DNA from: Prorocentrum cordatum
Taxonomy: Eukaryota > Sar > Dinophyceae > Prorocentrales > Prorocentraceae
DNA length: 64,000 bases
Direction of reading: 5' to 3'
Assembly: GCA_963575745.1 (NCBI GenBank)
Contig: CAUYUJ010020600.1
Location: 74,001-138,000, forward strand
Every line of letters begins with the position of its first letter. Position 1 is the stretch's first letter. The notes beneath the pieces were generated by a model. It saw only the letters and a program-made list of their open reading frames with translations, was not told the origin of the DNA and did not search any database. Positions 1 to 8,600 of the stretch are shown here, in pieces. The translations under genes were made by a program, and so were the position numbers.

Positions 1-194
1 GTGGTCACGCGGGGGGCGTGGTTTGCGATCGGCGCCGTTGGGGCCTGGGGGGCACGACGCGGTCCTTCTCGGGCCTCCTCGGAGTGCGGCGGGGAGCTCT
101 ATCGAGGTCTGCGCCCGCCCCCAGGAAGCCCCGCAGGGTGCCGGCTGCAAACCACACCCTGTACAAATCACACCCTATTCGGAGTCGCCGATCA

Positions 195-301
195 GGGCCC
201 GCTTTGTCCCTCCCGATCTTTGGACGGTCCGGGGGCCCGGCGAGGGCCCCCGCAGGACAACGGAAGCTGCCAAAAACTTGCAGTCGTGATGTTTGCGAGG
301 G
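195..301 (-). mobile_element. Partial inverted copy of MITE family B
   Basis: Read on the minus strand this matches the left half of family B: a hairpin with ATCACGAC, then GGGGGCCCTCGCCGGGCCC and GGACCGTC. It lies in the intron upstream of ftsH exon 1. Nothing else was recognised in 1-315. Confidence 0.5.
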
Positions 302-315
302 CGCGTGCGCGCGGC

Positions 316-467
316 CGCCCCCCCCTCCCCCTCCTCCTCCTCCTCCTCCTCCTCCTCCTCCTCCTCCTCCTCCTCCTCCTCCTCCTCCTCCTCCTCCTCC
401 CTCCTCCTCCTCCTCCTCCTCCTCCTCCTCCTCCTCCTCCCTCCTCCTCCTGGGCTCGCCGCCGGGA
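316..467 (+). repeat. TCC microsatellite ending 9 nt before an exon acceptor
   Basis: About 150 bp of near-perfect (TCC)n with two phase slips. Long Leu, Ser or Pro open frames here are artefacts of the repeat. Its position just before the acceptor at 475-476 suggests it doubles as the pyrimidine tract. Confidence 0.95.
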
Positions 468-476
468 GGAGCGCAG

Positions 477-626
477 CCAGACGCTCGTGCTGGCCGCGAC
501 CAACCGGGCGGACGTGCTGGACCCGGCTCTATTGCGGCCCGGCCGTTTCGACCGCCGCGTGGCCCTCGAGCTGCCCGACCAGGCGGGCCGGCGGGCGCTG
601 CTCGACCTGTACGCGGGGACGCGGCC
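477..626 (+). CDS. ftsH: ftsH exon 1 of window: second region of homology of the AAA domain
   Basis: Encodes [12 protein letters not shown] followed by [10 protein letters not shown] and a helix ending [10 protein letters not shown]. The acceptor AG is at 475-476, directly after a 150-bp TCC tract that can serve as polypyrimidine tract. The 3' end is placed at 626 so that CC joins G at 2913 to give Pro before IADD. Both intron ends carry CGATC, so the junction can slide by 5 nt without changing the mRNA. Confidence 0.85.
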
Positions 627-3600
627 GATCCCGAGGAGCAAAAAACGAAAGAAACATACGGTAGGTTAGTGCCGTGTCGACCAGCGGCGACCCCGCCAGC
701 GGCGTTCAATTTTGAACGCCGCGGGCGACCCAGAATCGTTCCATGTGGAACGATTTAGACGTTTCGGAAACGGCCGATCGTTCAAGGTTGAGCGATCCCC
801 GGTGTGTCAGAAACCAACGCCGAAGGCGGCACGACACGAACCTGACGTATAAGCTTCCATGAACGTCTGGAGCTCAGGGGGGGGAAAGGTACCGATACCA
901 AGACCTATGCCTCGTCTTCGCCCTCTTGAGCCTCCCGGGAGGCCCCCCTCGCAAAGGCTGGGGTCGTTTCGAGGTCTAAGTCAGAGAGCACCCCGGGAGA
1001 GGTCCAGGGAGCCGCGGCACGCAGGAGGGGAACAGAAAGACAGACACAACTTAAACGTCGAGCCCCACGAAAAAACATGGGAGCATATGGGAAGTGGAGG
1101 GGAAGACGACCATCCAGACCAGATGACAAAATATTGGGCAAAATATTCGGAATCCTGGTACTTGTGTTAAGTCGGGCACGTCCCTCTACAGTGGGAATAT
1201 TCAAGAATAGTCCAACAATAGTATGGGGGCGATTGTTGTTACTATTCTTGGCCATCTCGGAGCATTTGTTCACTAATGTTTTTTATCTTTCGTCCAAAAG
1301 TCCCCCTGTGGGAGGACACGCCCGACCCAGAACTTGTGTCTATTCCTTTGTGTGTCCTTGGGCGCCTACAGGTTACGGGTGCCCCGTGGTCCTCCCTCCC
1401 TCCTCCTCCCTTCTCCCTCCTCCCTCCTCCCTCCTCCCTCCTCCCTCCTCCTCCCTCCTCCTCCTCCTCCTCCTCCTCCTCCTCCTCCTCCCTCCTCCTC
1501 CTCCTCCTCCTCCTCCTCCTCCTCCTCCTCCTCCTCCTCCTCCTCCTCCTCCTCCTCCTCCCTCCTCCTCCTCCTCCTCCTCCCTCCTCCTCCTCCTCCT
1601 CCTCCTCCTCCTCCTCCCTCCTCCCTCCCTCCTCCCTCCTCCCTCCTCCTCCTCCTCCCTCCTCCCTCCTCCCTCCTCCCCCCGAAGCTTCCGGCGCTCT
1701 GCGCGGGCCTCCCGCCTCGGCGCGCGGGCGCCGCCCTCCGCGGGCGCGCGGGGAGCGTGCCGGCGGCGGCGGAGGCGTGCAGGCTCTCGGGGGAAGCGGC
1801 GCGGAGGTCCGGGCGCTTGCTCGGGAGGGAGAGGCGGGATTGCAAAAAATTATGCTAACGGAGTTCCCCACATAAAGAGATTAACGGTTTCGTGGGACCC
1901 ATTTTCTTGAGGCCCTCCTCGCTTTGGCGGGGCCCCGCTGGAAGGGGGGAGGGCGGAGGTCCGGGCGCTTGCTCGGGAGGGAGAGGCGGGATTGCAAAAA
2001 AAAACCCTTGCTTGAACGAAGGATTGCAAAAAAAGCCTGGGTTGCAAAAAAAACAAAACAAAAACAAAAAAACTGTTTTTTTTGCAAACCCCTGTTTTTT
2101 TTTGCAATCCTGGGTTTTTTGGCAATCCTTTGCAATCTTGGGTTTTTTGCAATCCTTGGGTTTTTTTTGCAATCCTGCGCTTGCTCGGGAGGGAGAGGCG
2201 GACACAGACCGGGGCTGCAGGCTCTCTGCCTCCGCCGTAGGGTGCCTTGCTGAACCAGGGCTCGTTTCGAATCCTCCGATTCGATTCGATTCGACTCCGA
2301 TGGATTCCGATTCCGATTCGATTCGATTTCGGATTCCGATTTGGGCTCCGATTTCTTATTGGACGCATACTAGCCTGCCGATTTCCGCCGATTCGACTTT
2401 TCCCGACTCGGCTGCCGATTTCTGCCGATCCGACTTATTTCGATCGCCGATCCGACTTATCGATTCGATTCTGGGCTCCCCTGCTAAACGTGGCGGACAG
2501 AGCGTGGAGCTCTAAAAAGAGGACGCAGATCGGGGGCCCCCAAACGGGGTGGTGACCGCACCGTGCGGTGAGTCGGTGGGGATTCGGGGTCGCCGCACGG
2601 TTTTGGGGGCTCGGGTCGTTCTCCAAGGATGTTTCGGGCGACTGGGGCATCCGAGGTCCCAAGACCGTGCGGTGAGGTCTTCAACTTGGGGGATGTCGAG
2701 GTCACCGCACGGTCTGTCACCGCACCGTTTCGGGACTCCAAAACAGACACTGATGATCGTCGCTGTCCCTTGAAAACAGCGAACAGATGGGACGTGGAGG
2801 GGGAAGACGGACATCCAGAAGACGTGGAAGTGATCCGGAGATCCTGGCATTTGTGGCTATTGAGTTGCGTGTCCATGGGCCACTTCATTTGTGTCGTTGT
2901 TTGTTCCTCCACGATCGCGGACGACGTGGATCTCGACGACGTGGCCCGCAGGACGGTCGGTTTCAGCGGCGCAGAGGCCCAGAGCTGAGCGTCTGTTCAT
3001 CGCGATCGGCGATCAGTGATCGGGTGATCACGTGGTTGCCAATCACGTCGCCGATTCGGCTTGACCGCGCGACTGTCAAAGCTTGAATGCGCGATCGATC
3101 CGTGTTCAGCGAGGTAGCCATGGGGATTGGGGCAACGGTCGGATCGCTTGAGCCACGGGAGAGATGGGATCGATTGCGCAGATATTCGCGAGCAAGCTTC
3201 CCGCGCAGGTTTGCGCGCAAGCGTCCTGTTGTCGACGCGGTGTGCCACGCTGGCGGCCCGCGCAAGCCGCGGCGTAAGGCCCCTTATGCCGCAGGGCTGG
3301 ACCCAAACGCTGTGTTGTTTTTCGTTCTGGCATGGCCGACAGGCGTCCGCCTCGATGGCCGCCAGGCGCTTGCTCGGCTCACGCTGCGGCGCAGGTTTGT
3401 CGTTGTGGTGTGCAGTGCTCATAGAGCGGGGCGACCCTCTGCAGACGGAGGAGAGCAGAGGGCAGTGCCCGCAGAAGGGACGACCCCTCTGCGGACGGAG
3501 GAGAGCAGAGGCGGAGGCGCTGCAAGGCTGCGCTGGGAGGGCCGCCCCCGCGAGCGCGCGGGGAGGCGGCCCAGGAAGAAGAAGTAGAACAAAACGAAAA

Positions 3601-6600
3601 ACAAAGCGAAACCAAAACGAAAATCAACGTTTAGGTTCAGCCCTGCTGTGCCGTCTCGTGTAAGACCCGTCTCCCTTCGTTGCTCGCGTGATCGGGTGGC
3701 GTGATCGGCTGAGTGATCGGCCAGACGTTGATCAGGCAAGGCCCATGCCGATCCGGTCGATCCGATTATATAAATTCCGAGTCGTTCCGATTCCGATTCC
3801 GCGCCGATGCACACCCGATCCGATGCACGTGTCGGTACGATCCGGTTTCTCGGTTCGATGCTCGCCCTCCTCCTCCTCCTCCTCCTCCTCCTCCTCCGTC
3901 CTGGCTCGGCTGGTTGGCGTCGCCTCGGTTGGATCCGCCTCTCTCGTTTTGGTTCTGGGCCCTGGCGTTCACTCGTCGTCACGCTGGGTGTCTCTCGCAA
4001 TCCCGGCTGGGCATCGTGCCCAGCGCTCGCTCACCGTCGGCGTGGGCGTCGGCCTGCGCGCCAGGGCTGCCGAGACCAGACGGCGGCCGCCTCATCGAGA
4101 CCCTCAGGACCCTCCTCCTTGTCCTCCTCCTCGTCCTCCTGCTCCTCCTCTTCCTCCTTCCCCATTCCTTTTCCTCATACAGAACTCCTTTGTCCTGCTG
4201 AGGTCCAGAATCTCGTGAACGAGGCCGCGCTGCTGGCGGTGAAGCGGCGCCTGGAGCGCATCTCGCGCGACTGCGTGGCCTGCGCCGCGGACCGTATCGC
4301 ACTCGGGGCCGAGAAGGCCAACCCGATGCGCAGCGAGGCCGCGAGACGACTCACCGCCGTGCACGAGGCCTTTAGGGAACAAGAGAACCCAGAGATCCAG
4401 CGCATTGAAAAAGTCAAGACGGAAGCTTTTCGCCGTTTTCGGCCTTTAGAGGCCCTCGCCGGGCCCCAGGACCGTCAAAAAACGACTCAGGACGAAAAGC
4501 CTGTCCTGGGGAATGTGTTGAGACTTCCGGGGACCCCGCATTGAAAAAATCACGACGTCGGATCTCTGGGAGGCGGCACCGACACAAGGTGTGGGTATTC
4601 GTTAAGGATTATGCCAGGGACGTTCAGACCCAGGAGGATTTCTTCTCCCCAGACCTCCTCGCGTCGCGAACAAAAATCACGGCGGGAGGCTTTTCTACAT
4701 CTTTCGGCCTCCAGGGGGCCCTCGCCGGGCCCCGGAACCGTCGAAAAACGACGCAGGATGAATTCCCAGTCCCTGGGAAGGGGTCCAGACCTCAGGGGGC
4801 CGACGGCATGAAGAAATCATGCCGTCGGGGGCCTGGGCTAAGGATTATGCCCCTGGACGCTGCAGGCCCAAGGAGGACTGCTCCCCTGATGAGGACGGCA
4901 GTGATGTCCATGGCCGAGCCTCAGCTGGTGTTCCACCCGCTTCCAGACCCTGGATTCCTGATGTACGGTAGGTTCGCGTCGTGTCGACCGGCGGCGACCC
5001 CAACGCGGGCGTTCCAGGTTGAACGCCGCCGGCGACCCAGAATCGATCGATGTTGAACGATCGGACGTTGCGGCAGCGGCCGATCGTTCAAGGTTGAACG
5101 ATCCCTGCGGTGTCAAAAACCAACGCTGGGGTCGGCACGACACGAACCTGCCGTAGGGGTTTTTGATCCAATCCCCCCACCGTAGGTTCTGGAAGTTAAC
5201 GCGGATTTCGTGAAGAGAGAGAGGCGGAAGCATTCAGTGTCTCAAGGCCCCATGAGTGCCGCAAGCAGAGGTCAGTGAACGGCGGAGGGCGCGCGGTGCT
5301 CTGCCCTCGGCTGCGGACGAGCCTGGCCCGTTCCTCCAAGAGGCCGATGTCGTGCCACGGCCCAAGAAGCAGCCCAGGATGGCCTCGACTCGGGGACGCG
5401 CTGGACCCCCCTCCCCTGGCGCGCGGCGGCGCCCGAGGTGCCGCCCGGCGTGCCTGTCGGAGGTGGGCGCGCGGATCTCCTGGATCCCCTGGCGGCGCCT
5501 CCCGCGCCGCCCCTGGCGCGCTCCGTGCGGCAGGGAGGGGGGGCCCAGCGCCGATGCTCCGTGCGGCAGGGAGGGGGGGGCCCAGCGCCGATCCGAGAAC
5601 ATCCGCGCGGAGCTCCGAGAGTTTGTGTTCCTGCCGCCTGCTGTTCCTCCGTGGAGGCGGGGCACGCCGTGCTCGGCATGGCGCTCGAGGGCCTGACGTT
5701 CCGCAGGCTGGCGCGCGCCTCGATCCGGCCGCGCACCGGCGGCATCGGCGGCGTCACGGTCTTCGAGCCGCTGGCGGAGGGCACCGAGGGTTCGTTGCCG
5801 GCGGGCATCCAGACGAGGCAGGGGGCGCTTGCCAGTCTCTGCGTGGAGCTCGGGGGCCGCGTGGCGGAGGAGGCCCTGCTCCGGCCCTCGGAGGTGAGCT
5901 CCGGCGCCAGCGCCGACCTCCGCAGCGCGACGAGGCGCGCGATGGCCATGGCGGCCGAGTGGGGCCTCGCGGGCCCCGTGCTCAGCCTGGAGGGCCTCGG
6001 GCGGTGCAGCGAGGCCTGTGGTCGACGATCAATGGAGCGGAAGCATGTTGCCAAGTAATAGCCGGATCTCTAAAACATGCCATGATCATGCCTTAAACAT
6101 GTTAAACATGTTGTGCACATGTTCAGAATATTCCTACCAACAAGAATTAAACCTATAGTTAGGTCAATAATCGGATTGTTGGGGTGTCCACTGTCATGGC
6201 ATCCACCAAAAGCGAGGCGACCCTGAGCCGGGCCGAGCAGGCCGCCGGGGCCGTGCTGGCGCAGGCGCTGGCTAGCGCCCGCGCGCTGCTGGGCGGGCCC
6301 GCCGGGCGCCGCTGCCTGGAGTTCGCCACGGCGCGCCTGCTGGAGCAGGATCAGGGGCAACAGGGGGGGATAGGCGTAGGGCAACAGGGGGGGACAGGCG
6401 TAGGGGGGGGATCCCAGACCCCTCGGGTCATGAAAAATCATGACGGGCGTGTTTTTCTATTTTCGGCCTGTGGGGGCCCTTGCCGGGCTCTGGGACCGTC
6501 GAACAACGACTCAGGATGAAACCGGTCCCGGGGAATGGGTCGAGACCGCTCTGAGGGTCGACGTTACGAAAAAATCATTGCGTCGGGGGTCTGGGATGCA

Positions 6601-7070
6601 CGATGCGTCGACCCCCAATCGCCCACGCATCGCCGATAGGGGGCCCGATAGCCCTGTCCTGCCCAGGAAGGTGCGGACTCCCTATCGGGGCCCGACCGCC
6701 GATCCGTCGGCGATGCATCGCCGATTCCAGGTCGACGCATCCCCCCCCATACCCTGACCTTCCAGGAGGGCCAAAAAATAGCACCAGGACGTCGACGTTC
6801 TGATTCCTGTCGAGGTTTGAGGCAGTCCAGATCGGGTTATATAGGTCTGGAGTGCTATTTGGGGGGAACTGCGGAAGTCAGGGTACGCCGCTCCCCCCCG
6901 CCCCCCTTTCTCGCTGCCCCTCGCAGGAGCAGGCCGAGGCCGAGGCCCTGGCGGCCCCCGGGGAGGACCTGCGGCTGCTGCGGGAGGAGGCCCTGCGCGA
7001 GGCGAGCGGGTGGGGTGCCCCGGAGCCGCCGGCGGCGGCCGCCGCGGCGCTGCAGCCGCGGGTCGCGTGA
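477..7070 (+). CDS. ftsH: FtsH-type AAA+ / M41 zinc metalloprotease, 5'-partial, six exons
   Basis: ATP-dependent membrane protease of the FtsH/AFG3/YME1 family; organellar members degrade unassembled or damaged membrane proteins. Exons: 477-626, 2913-2976, 4203-4367, 5657-6013, 6217-6348, 6933-7070. Joined, they give about 334 residues in one frame. In order these carry the AAA second region of homology (NRADVLDP, then the arginine-finger RPGRFDR), the AAA lid ([22 protein letters not shown]), the M41 zinc motif HEAGH, the downstream GGRVAEE helix and GASADL with the third zinc ligand Asp, then a helical C-terminus ending at TGA 7068-7070. Walker A and B and the N-terminal membrane segments must lie upstream of the window, so targeting (plastid or mitochondrion) cannot be judged. 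Introns begin GC or GA. Exon GC3 is very high, unlike the retroelements. Family assignment is firm; exact splice points are inferred from frame and homology. Confidence 0.9.
657..849. mobile_element. MITE family C, copy 1 (193 bp)
   Basis: Terminal inverted repeats TACGGTAGGTT and AACCTGACGTA, with an inner palindrome around GTTCAATTTTGAACGCCG and further copies of GTTCAAGGTTGA. A second copy lies at 4964-5155 at about 80% identity by eye. Both sit in ftsH introns. Confidence 0.75.
1167..1329 (+). mobile_element. MITE family A, copy 1 (about 163 bp)
   Basis: Left end TTAAGTCGGGCACGTCCC, right end GGAGGACACGCCCGACCC: inverted termini plus a pyrimidine-rich segment before the right terminus. 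Possible 8-bp target duplication TACTTGTG (left) and AACTTGTG (right). In ftsH intron 1. Confidence 0.75.
1396..1680 (+). repeat. TCC/CTCC microsatellite
   Basis: About 285 bp of TCC with interspersed CCTCC units in ftsH intron 1. Frames across it are low-complexity shadows. The intron stretch 858-1166 before family A is otherwise unrecognised. Confidence 0.95.
1813..2201. repeat. Three direct repeats around a large A/T foldback
   Basis: GCGCTTGCTCGGGAGGGAGA occurs at 1813, 1965 and 2177. Between the last two, GGATTGCAAAAAAA near 1986 is mirrored by TTTTTTTGCAATCC ending at 2174, with further GGATTGCAA / TTGCAATCC pairs inside, so nearly 190 nt could fold back on itself. Confidence 0.85.
2265..2480 (+). 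repeat. Cryptic CCGATT/CGATTC repeat
   Basis: Degenerate hexamer-like repeat, CGATTC or CCGATT recurring roughly every 5-9 nt, in ftsH intron 1. No open frame of interest. Confidence 0.85.
2530..2742 (-). mobile_element. Repeat family D, copy 1 (inverted)
   Basis: Reverse complement of the 225-bp insertion at 34560-34784, sharing repeated ACCGTGCGGTGA / TCACCGCACGGT palindromes and the end GTTTGGGGGCCCCCG. It sits about 170 bp upstream of ftsH exon 2. Confidence 0.8.
2913..2976 (+). CDS. ftsH: ftsH exon 2: short AAA-lid exon
   Basis: A 64-nt exon encoding [14 protein letters not shown] followed by VGFSGAE, the conserved start of the FtsH lid. GAG at 2974-2976 is followed by GC (GC donor) and splices in phase 0 to GTC CAG at 4203, giving [12 protein letters not shown]. 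No AG precedes the exon start, so the acceptor is non-canonical or the boundary is slightly misplaced. Confidence 0.85.
2977..4202 (+). other. ftsH intron 2 contents
   Basis: GATCGG-rich sequence at 2995-3120 and 3690-3830. A tandem pair (3432-3460 and 3481-3510) shares GACGGAGGAGAGCAGAG. Short TCC tracts at 3868-3897 and 4108-4165. An open frame at 3087-3587 has no recognisable domain and spans these repeats, so it is not called. Confidence 0.6.
4203..4367 (+). CDS. ftsH: ftsH exon 3: AAA lid to the first half of the zinc motif
   Basis: 55 codons: [10 protein letters not shown] lid helix, then the linker equivalent to the FtsH DRIxLGAE segment (DRIALGAEK), then RRLTAVHE. It ends with the HE of HEAGH at 4362-4367; GC follows. 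The acceptor is TGCTGAG at 4196-4202 behind a TCC/TTCC-rich stretch. Confidence 0.9.
4388..4570. mobile_element. MITE family B, copy 1
   Basis: 183-bp element with matching termini CCCAGAGATCC and GGATCTCTGGG, starting 20 nt inside ftsH intron 3. Internal order shared by the family: a GTC-AAAA-GAC hairpin, a TTTTCGGCC stretch, GGCCCTCGCCGGGCCC, ACCGTCAAAAAACGACTC, GTCCTGGGGAA, and a second hairpin. Confidence 0.85.
4648..4839. mobile_element. MITE family B, copy 2, flanked by a 50-bp direct repeat
   Basis: Starts CCCAGACCTCCTCGCG and ends GGGGGCCTGGG, with GCATGAAGAAATCATGC as the right hairpin. The flanks at about 4602-4650 and 4838-4889 are related (AAGGATTATGCC ... CAGGAGGA versus AAGGATTATGCC ... 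AAGGAGGA), a longer duplication than an ordinary target site. Confidence 0.85.
4964..5155. mobile_element. MITE family C, copy 2 (192 bp)
   Basis: Termini TACGGTAGGTTCGCGTCGTG and CACGACACGAACCTGCCGTA are near-perfect inverted repeats. Inner palindromes GTTGAACGCC and CGATCGTTCAAGGTTGAACG. In ftsH intron 3. Confidence 0.85.
5456..5624. mobile_element. MITE family E, copy 1
   Basis: Ends 32 nt before ftsH exon 4. The right terminus ATCCGCGCGGAGCTCCGAG is inverted relative to TCGGAGGTGGGCGCGCGGAT on the left. Internally a 35-bp unit beginning CTCCGTGCGGCAGGGAGGG is duplicated (5521 and 5556). A second copy lies at 51554-51668. Confidence 0.7.
5657..6013 (+). CDS. ftsH: ftsH exon 4: M41 peptidase core
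   Basis: 119 codons. It begins GCG GGG CAC, completing HE|AGH across the intron, so the catalytic zinc motif is split. It continues through the conserved peptidase sheet to [12 protein letters not shown] and SSGASADL; the Asp of GASADL (5915-5917) is the expected third zinc ligand. It ends CSE at 6011-6013 followed by GC. Acceptor GTGGAG and donor side CACGAG share GAGGC. Confidence 0.92.
6014..6216 (+). other. ftsH intron 4: short, AT-richer
   Basis: 203-nt intron with GC donor and AAGCGAG acceptor; AGCGAGGC at both ends. Contains CATG-rich palindromic runs (AAACATGTTAAACATGTTG) and is visibly more AT-rich than neighbouring introns. No mobile element recognised. Confidence 0.75.
6217..6348 (+). 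CDS. ftsH: ftsH exon 5: C-terminal helical region
   Basis: 44 codons beginning ATLSRAEQ and ending ATARLLEQ, matching the FtsH helices that follow the protease core (LSEAT...ARALL...ALLE). Donor and acceptor of the preceding 203-nt intron carry the same octamer AGCGAGGC (6008-6015 and 6211-6218). Confidence 0.85.
6413..6595. mobile_element. MITE family B, copy 3
   Basis: CCCAGACCCCTCGGGTCATG to GGGGGTCTGGG in ftsH intron 5, with the family hairpins and CGTCGAACAACGACTC. Preceded by a G-rich tandem repeat of about 25 bp (6352-6410). Confidence 0.85.
6602..6741. repeat. 140-bp imperfect palindrome
   Basis: Left arm GATGCGTCGACC ... AATCG ... GCATCGCCGAT ... GGGCCCGAT, mirrored by the right arm ending CGGCGATGCATCGCCGATTC ... 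GGTCGACGCATC. It directly follows MITE B copy 3 in ftsH intron 5; either a foldback element or a hairpin-forming intron segment. Confidence 0.8.
6933..7070 (+). CDS. ftsH: ftsH terminal exon 6 with stop codon
   Basis: 45 codons and TGA at 7068-7070. [16 protein letters not shown] corresponds to the LxGEELRxL end of FtsH proteins and is followed by an alanine/proline-rich tail. GGAGCAGG occurs at both ends of the preceding intron, so the splice can slide; the donor begins GA. Confidence 0.8.
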   Translation, partial: AEAEALAAPGEDLRLLREEALREASGWGAPEPPAAAAAALQPRVA

Positions 7071-7112
7071 CGGGCGTTCTCGTCTTCCCCCGCCCTCCCC
7101 GCCCGCCTGCCT

Positions 7113-7302
7113 CCCAGAGCCCCTCGGGCAATGAAAAAATCACGACGGGTTGTTTTTTTTGCTATTTTCGGTCCCTGGGGGGCCTTACCGGCCCTCGGGA
7201 CCGTCAAAAAACAACTCAGGAGGAAAAACACCCGTCCCGGGGAATGGGGTCGAGACCTCTGGGGGTCGACATAATGAAAAAAACATAACGTCGTGGGTCT
7301 GG
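7113..7302. mobile_element. MITE family B, copy 4, just 3' of the ftsH stop codon
   Basis: Starts CCCAGAGCCCCTCGGGC 43 nt after the ftsH stop and ends at GGGTCTGG. It could lie in the 3' untranslated region or just beyond. Family hairpins are present (AATGAAAAAATCACGAC and ATAATG ... CATAACGTC). Confidence 0.8.
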
Positions 7303-7440
7303 TCTGCCTGCCTGCCTGCCTGCCTGCCTGCGCTCCTGCTCTTGCTCCTGCTCCTGTTCCTGCTCCTCCTGCTCCTCCTCCTCCTCCTCCTCCTCCTCCT
7401 CTTCCTCCTTCTTCTGTTGCCTCTCTTCTCCTCGTCATCC
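7303..7440 (+). repeat. TGCC and CTCCTG/CTCCTC simple repeats
   Basis: Six to seven CTGC/TGCC units at 7303-7331, then CTCCTG/CTCCTC to about 7410 and a CTTCTC-rich end. Confidence 0.9.
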
Positions 7441-7451
7441 TCCGCCACGCT

Positions 7452-7559
7452 CATGCGCGGCATCGCGGCACAGCTGCTCGCCACCGGGTGCGGGGTGCCG
7501 CGGCGGCGTCCCGTGAGCAAGCCGCCGCCGAAATACCTGAGCCGTGCCCTTTGCACCCC
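7452..7559 (+). CDS. Possible exon, unknown product
   Basis: After a TCC-type pyrimidine tract, an ATG-led frame (MRGIAAQLLATG, then VSKPPPKYLSR) with exon-like high GC3 ends near TGCACCCCAG|GTTTGCC, which could be a GT donor. It is about 380 bp past the ftsH stop, where a next gene in a unidirectional cluster might start. No homology recognised; could equally be chance. Confidence 0.25.
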
Positions 7560-8600
7560 AGGTTTGCCTTCGTATTGTTGGCCTTCTTCCTATCATCAGA
7601 CGTCGTGGCATCCTTGTTCGCATCCGCCCGGCCCGGAATGGCTTCGGCGTGGAAATCAAGGCTTATGAAGCCGCCCTGTGGTACCAAATGGTGGGCTTGC
7701 TACCAAATGGTGGGATCCAGTGCAGACCTTCGGCGAGTTCAACAGCCCGCCGCAGCAGTGCGCCAAGCTCTACAGCTCTACAGCGTCGCGGCCGCCACCT
7801 GCCTCTCGTACATATTCCAGCTGTCCCTTCGATCTCCCATCTTCAGGGCCAGAGAGACCCACGCGTATCACTGTTTATCGCGCTACGCCGTCCACCTTCG
7901 CAAGATGAGCTTCATGTTTGCGGTTTGCGGTCGGAGCGGGGTGGGGACGCCCTTTGGCTTCGAGGTTCTCTTGGCCTGCCACGGTGCGGATCATGGCATC
8001 CGAGACGTTGACACATATGACGCGCGCTACTACAGCATTTTCGAGCAGCCGCTGAGCAGGCACTTCCCATCGTCCTGGCGGTCCACCGGAATGTTGATTG
8101 CGTGGCCGACAAGGCAAAGATCGCGCAGCGCCTCGAGCAGCGCATATCCAGACAGCTTGTCCTCACTTGCAAAATAGTCCATATGTAAGATGTTCACGCG
8201 TTAGCTCGGCAACGAAACGCTCGCCCGACGTGGCCTTGTCGTTGCAGCACGGGGCAGTGATGCCATAGTGCAGCACGGGGTCGGGATGCCATTCTCCATC
8301 TCAACGACCCCCAGCCCGACCGATTGCGGCCGGCCAAGTCCCCGCCGCAAGCGTACCCTGTCAAGTTCCAACGGCAGCTGTACCACGAGTCGTTCGACAA
8401 GAACGCCAGGAGGCTCCAGGCATGGATCTCGACCCTCGCAGTGCGACCCGAAGTCCTCCCTGCGGATTGCTCCAAAGCTCGAGAAGCATTGGGCCACTTG
8501 CGCGACCGTGCCGCCGTCAAGCAGCCAGGATGCGGACCACGGGGTCAAGTGTCGAGCAGCCAGCGTCAAGCAGCCAGGCTGCTTGATAGTGTCAAGCTGA
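7560..8600 (+). pseudogene. Remnant of LINE reverse-transcriptase C-terminal region
   Basis: At about 7750-7920 the frame reads QLYSVAAATCLSYIFQL followed by a RETHAYHCLSR segment, the pattern of the region after the RT catalytic core in dinoflagellate LINEs (LxxYxxxAxxxLSYVAQL, then Ala/His-rich). A later frame (8340-8520) reads KFQRQLYHESFDKN. Frames change and stops intervene. Moderate to low confidence; no catalytic motif is visible. Confidence 0.4.
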
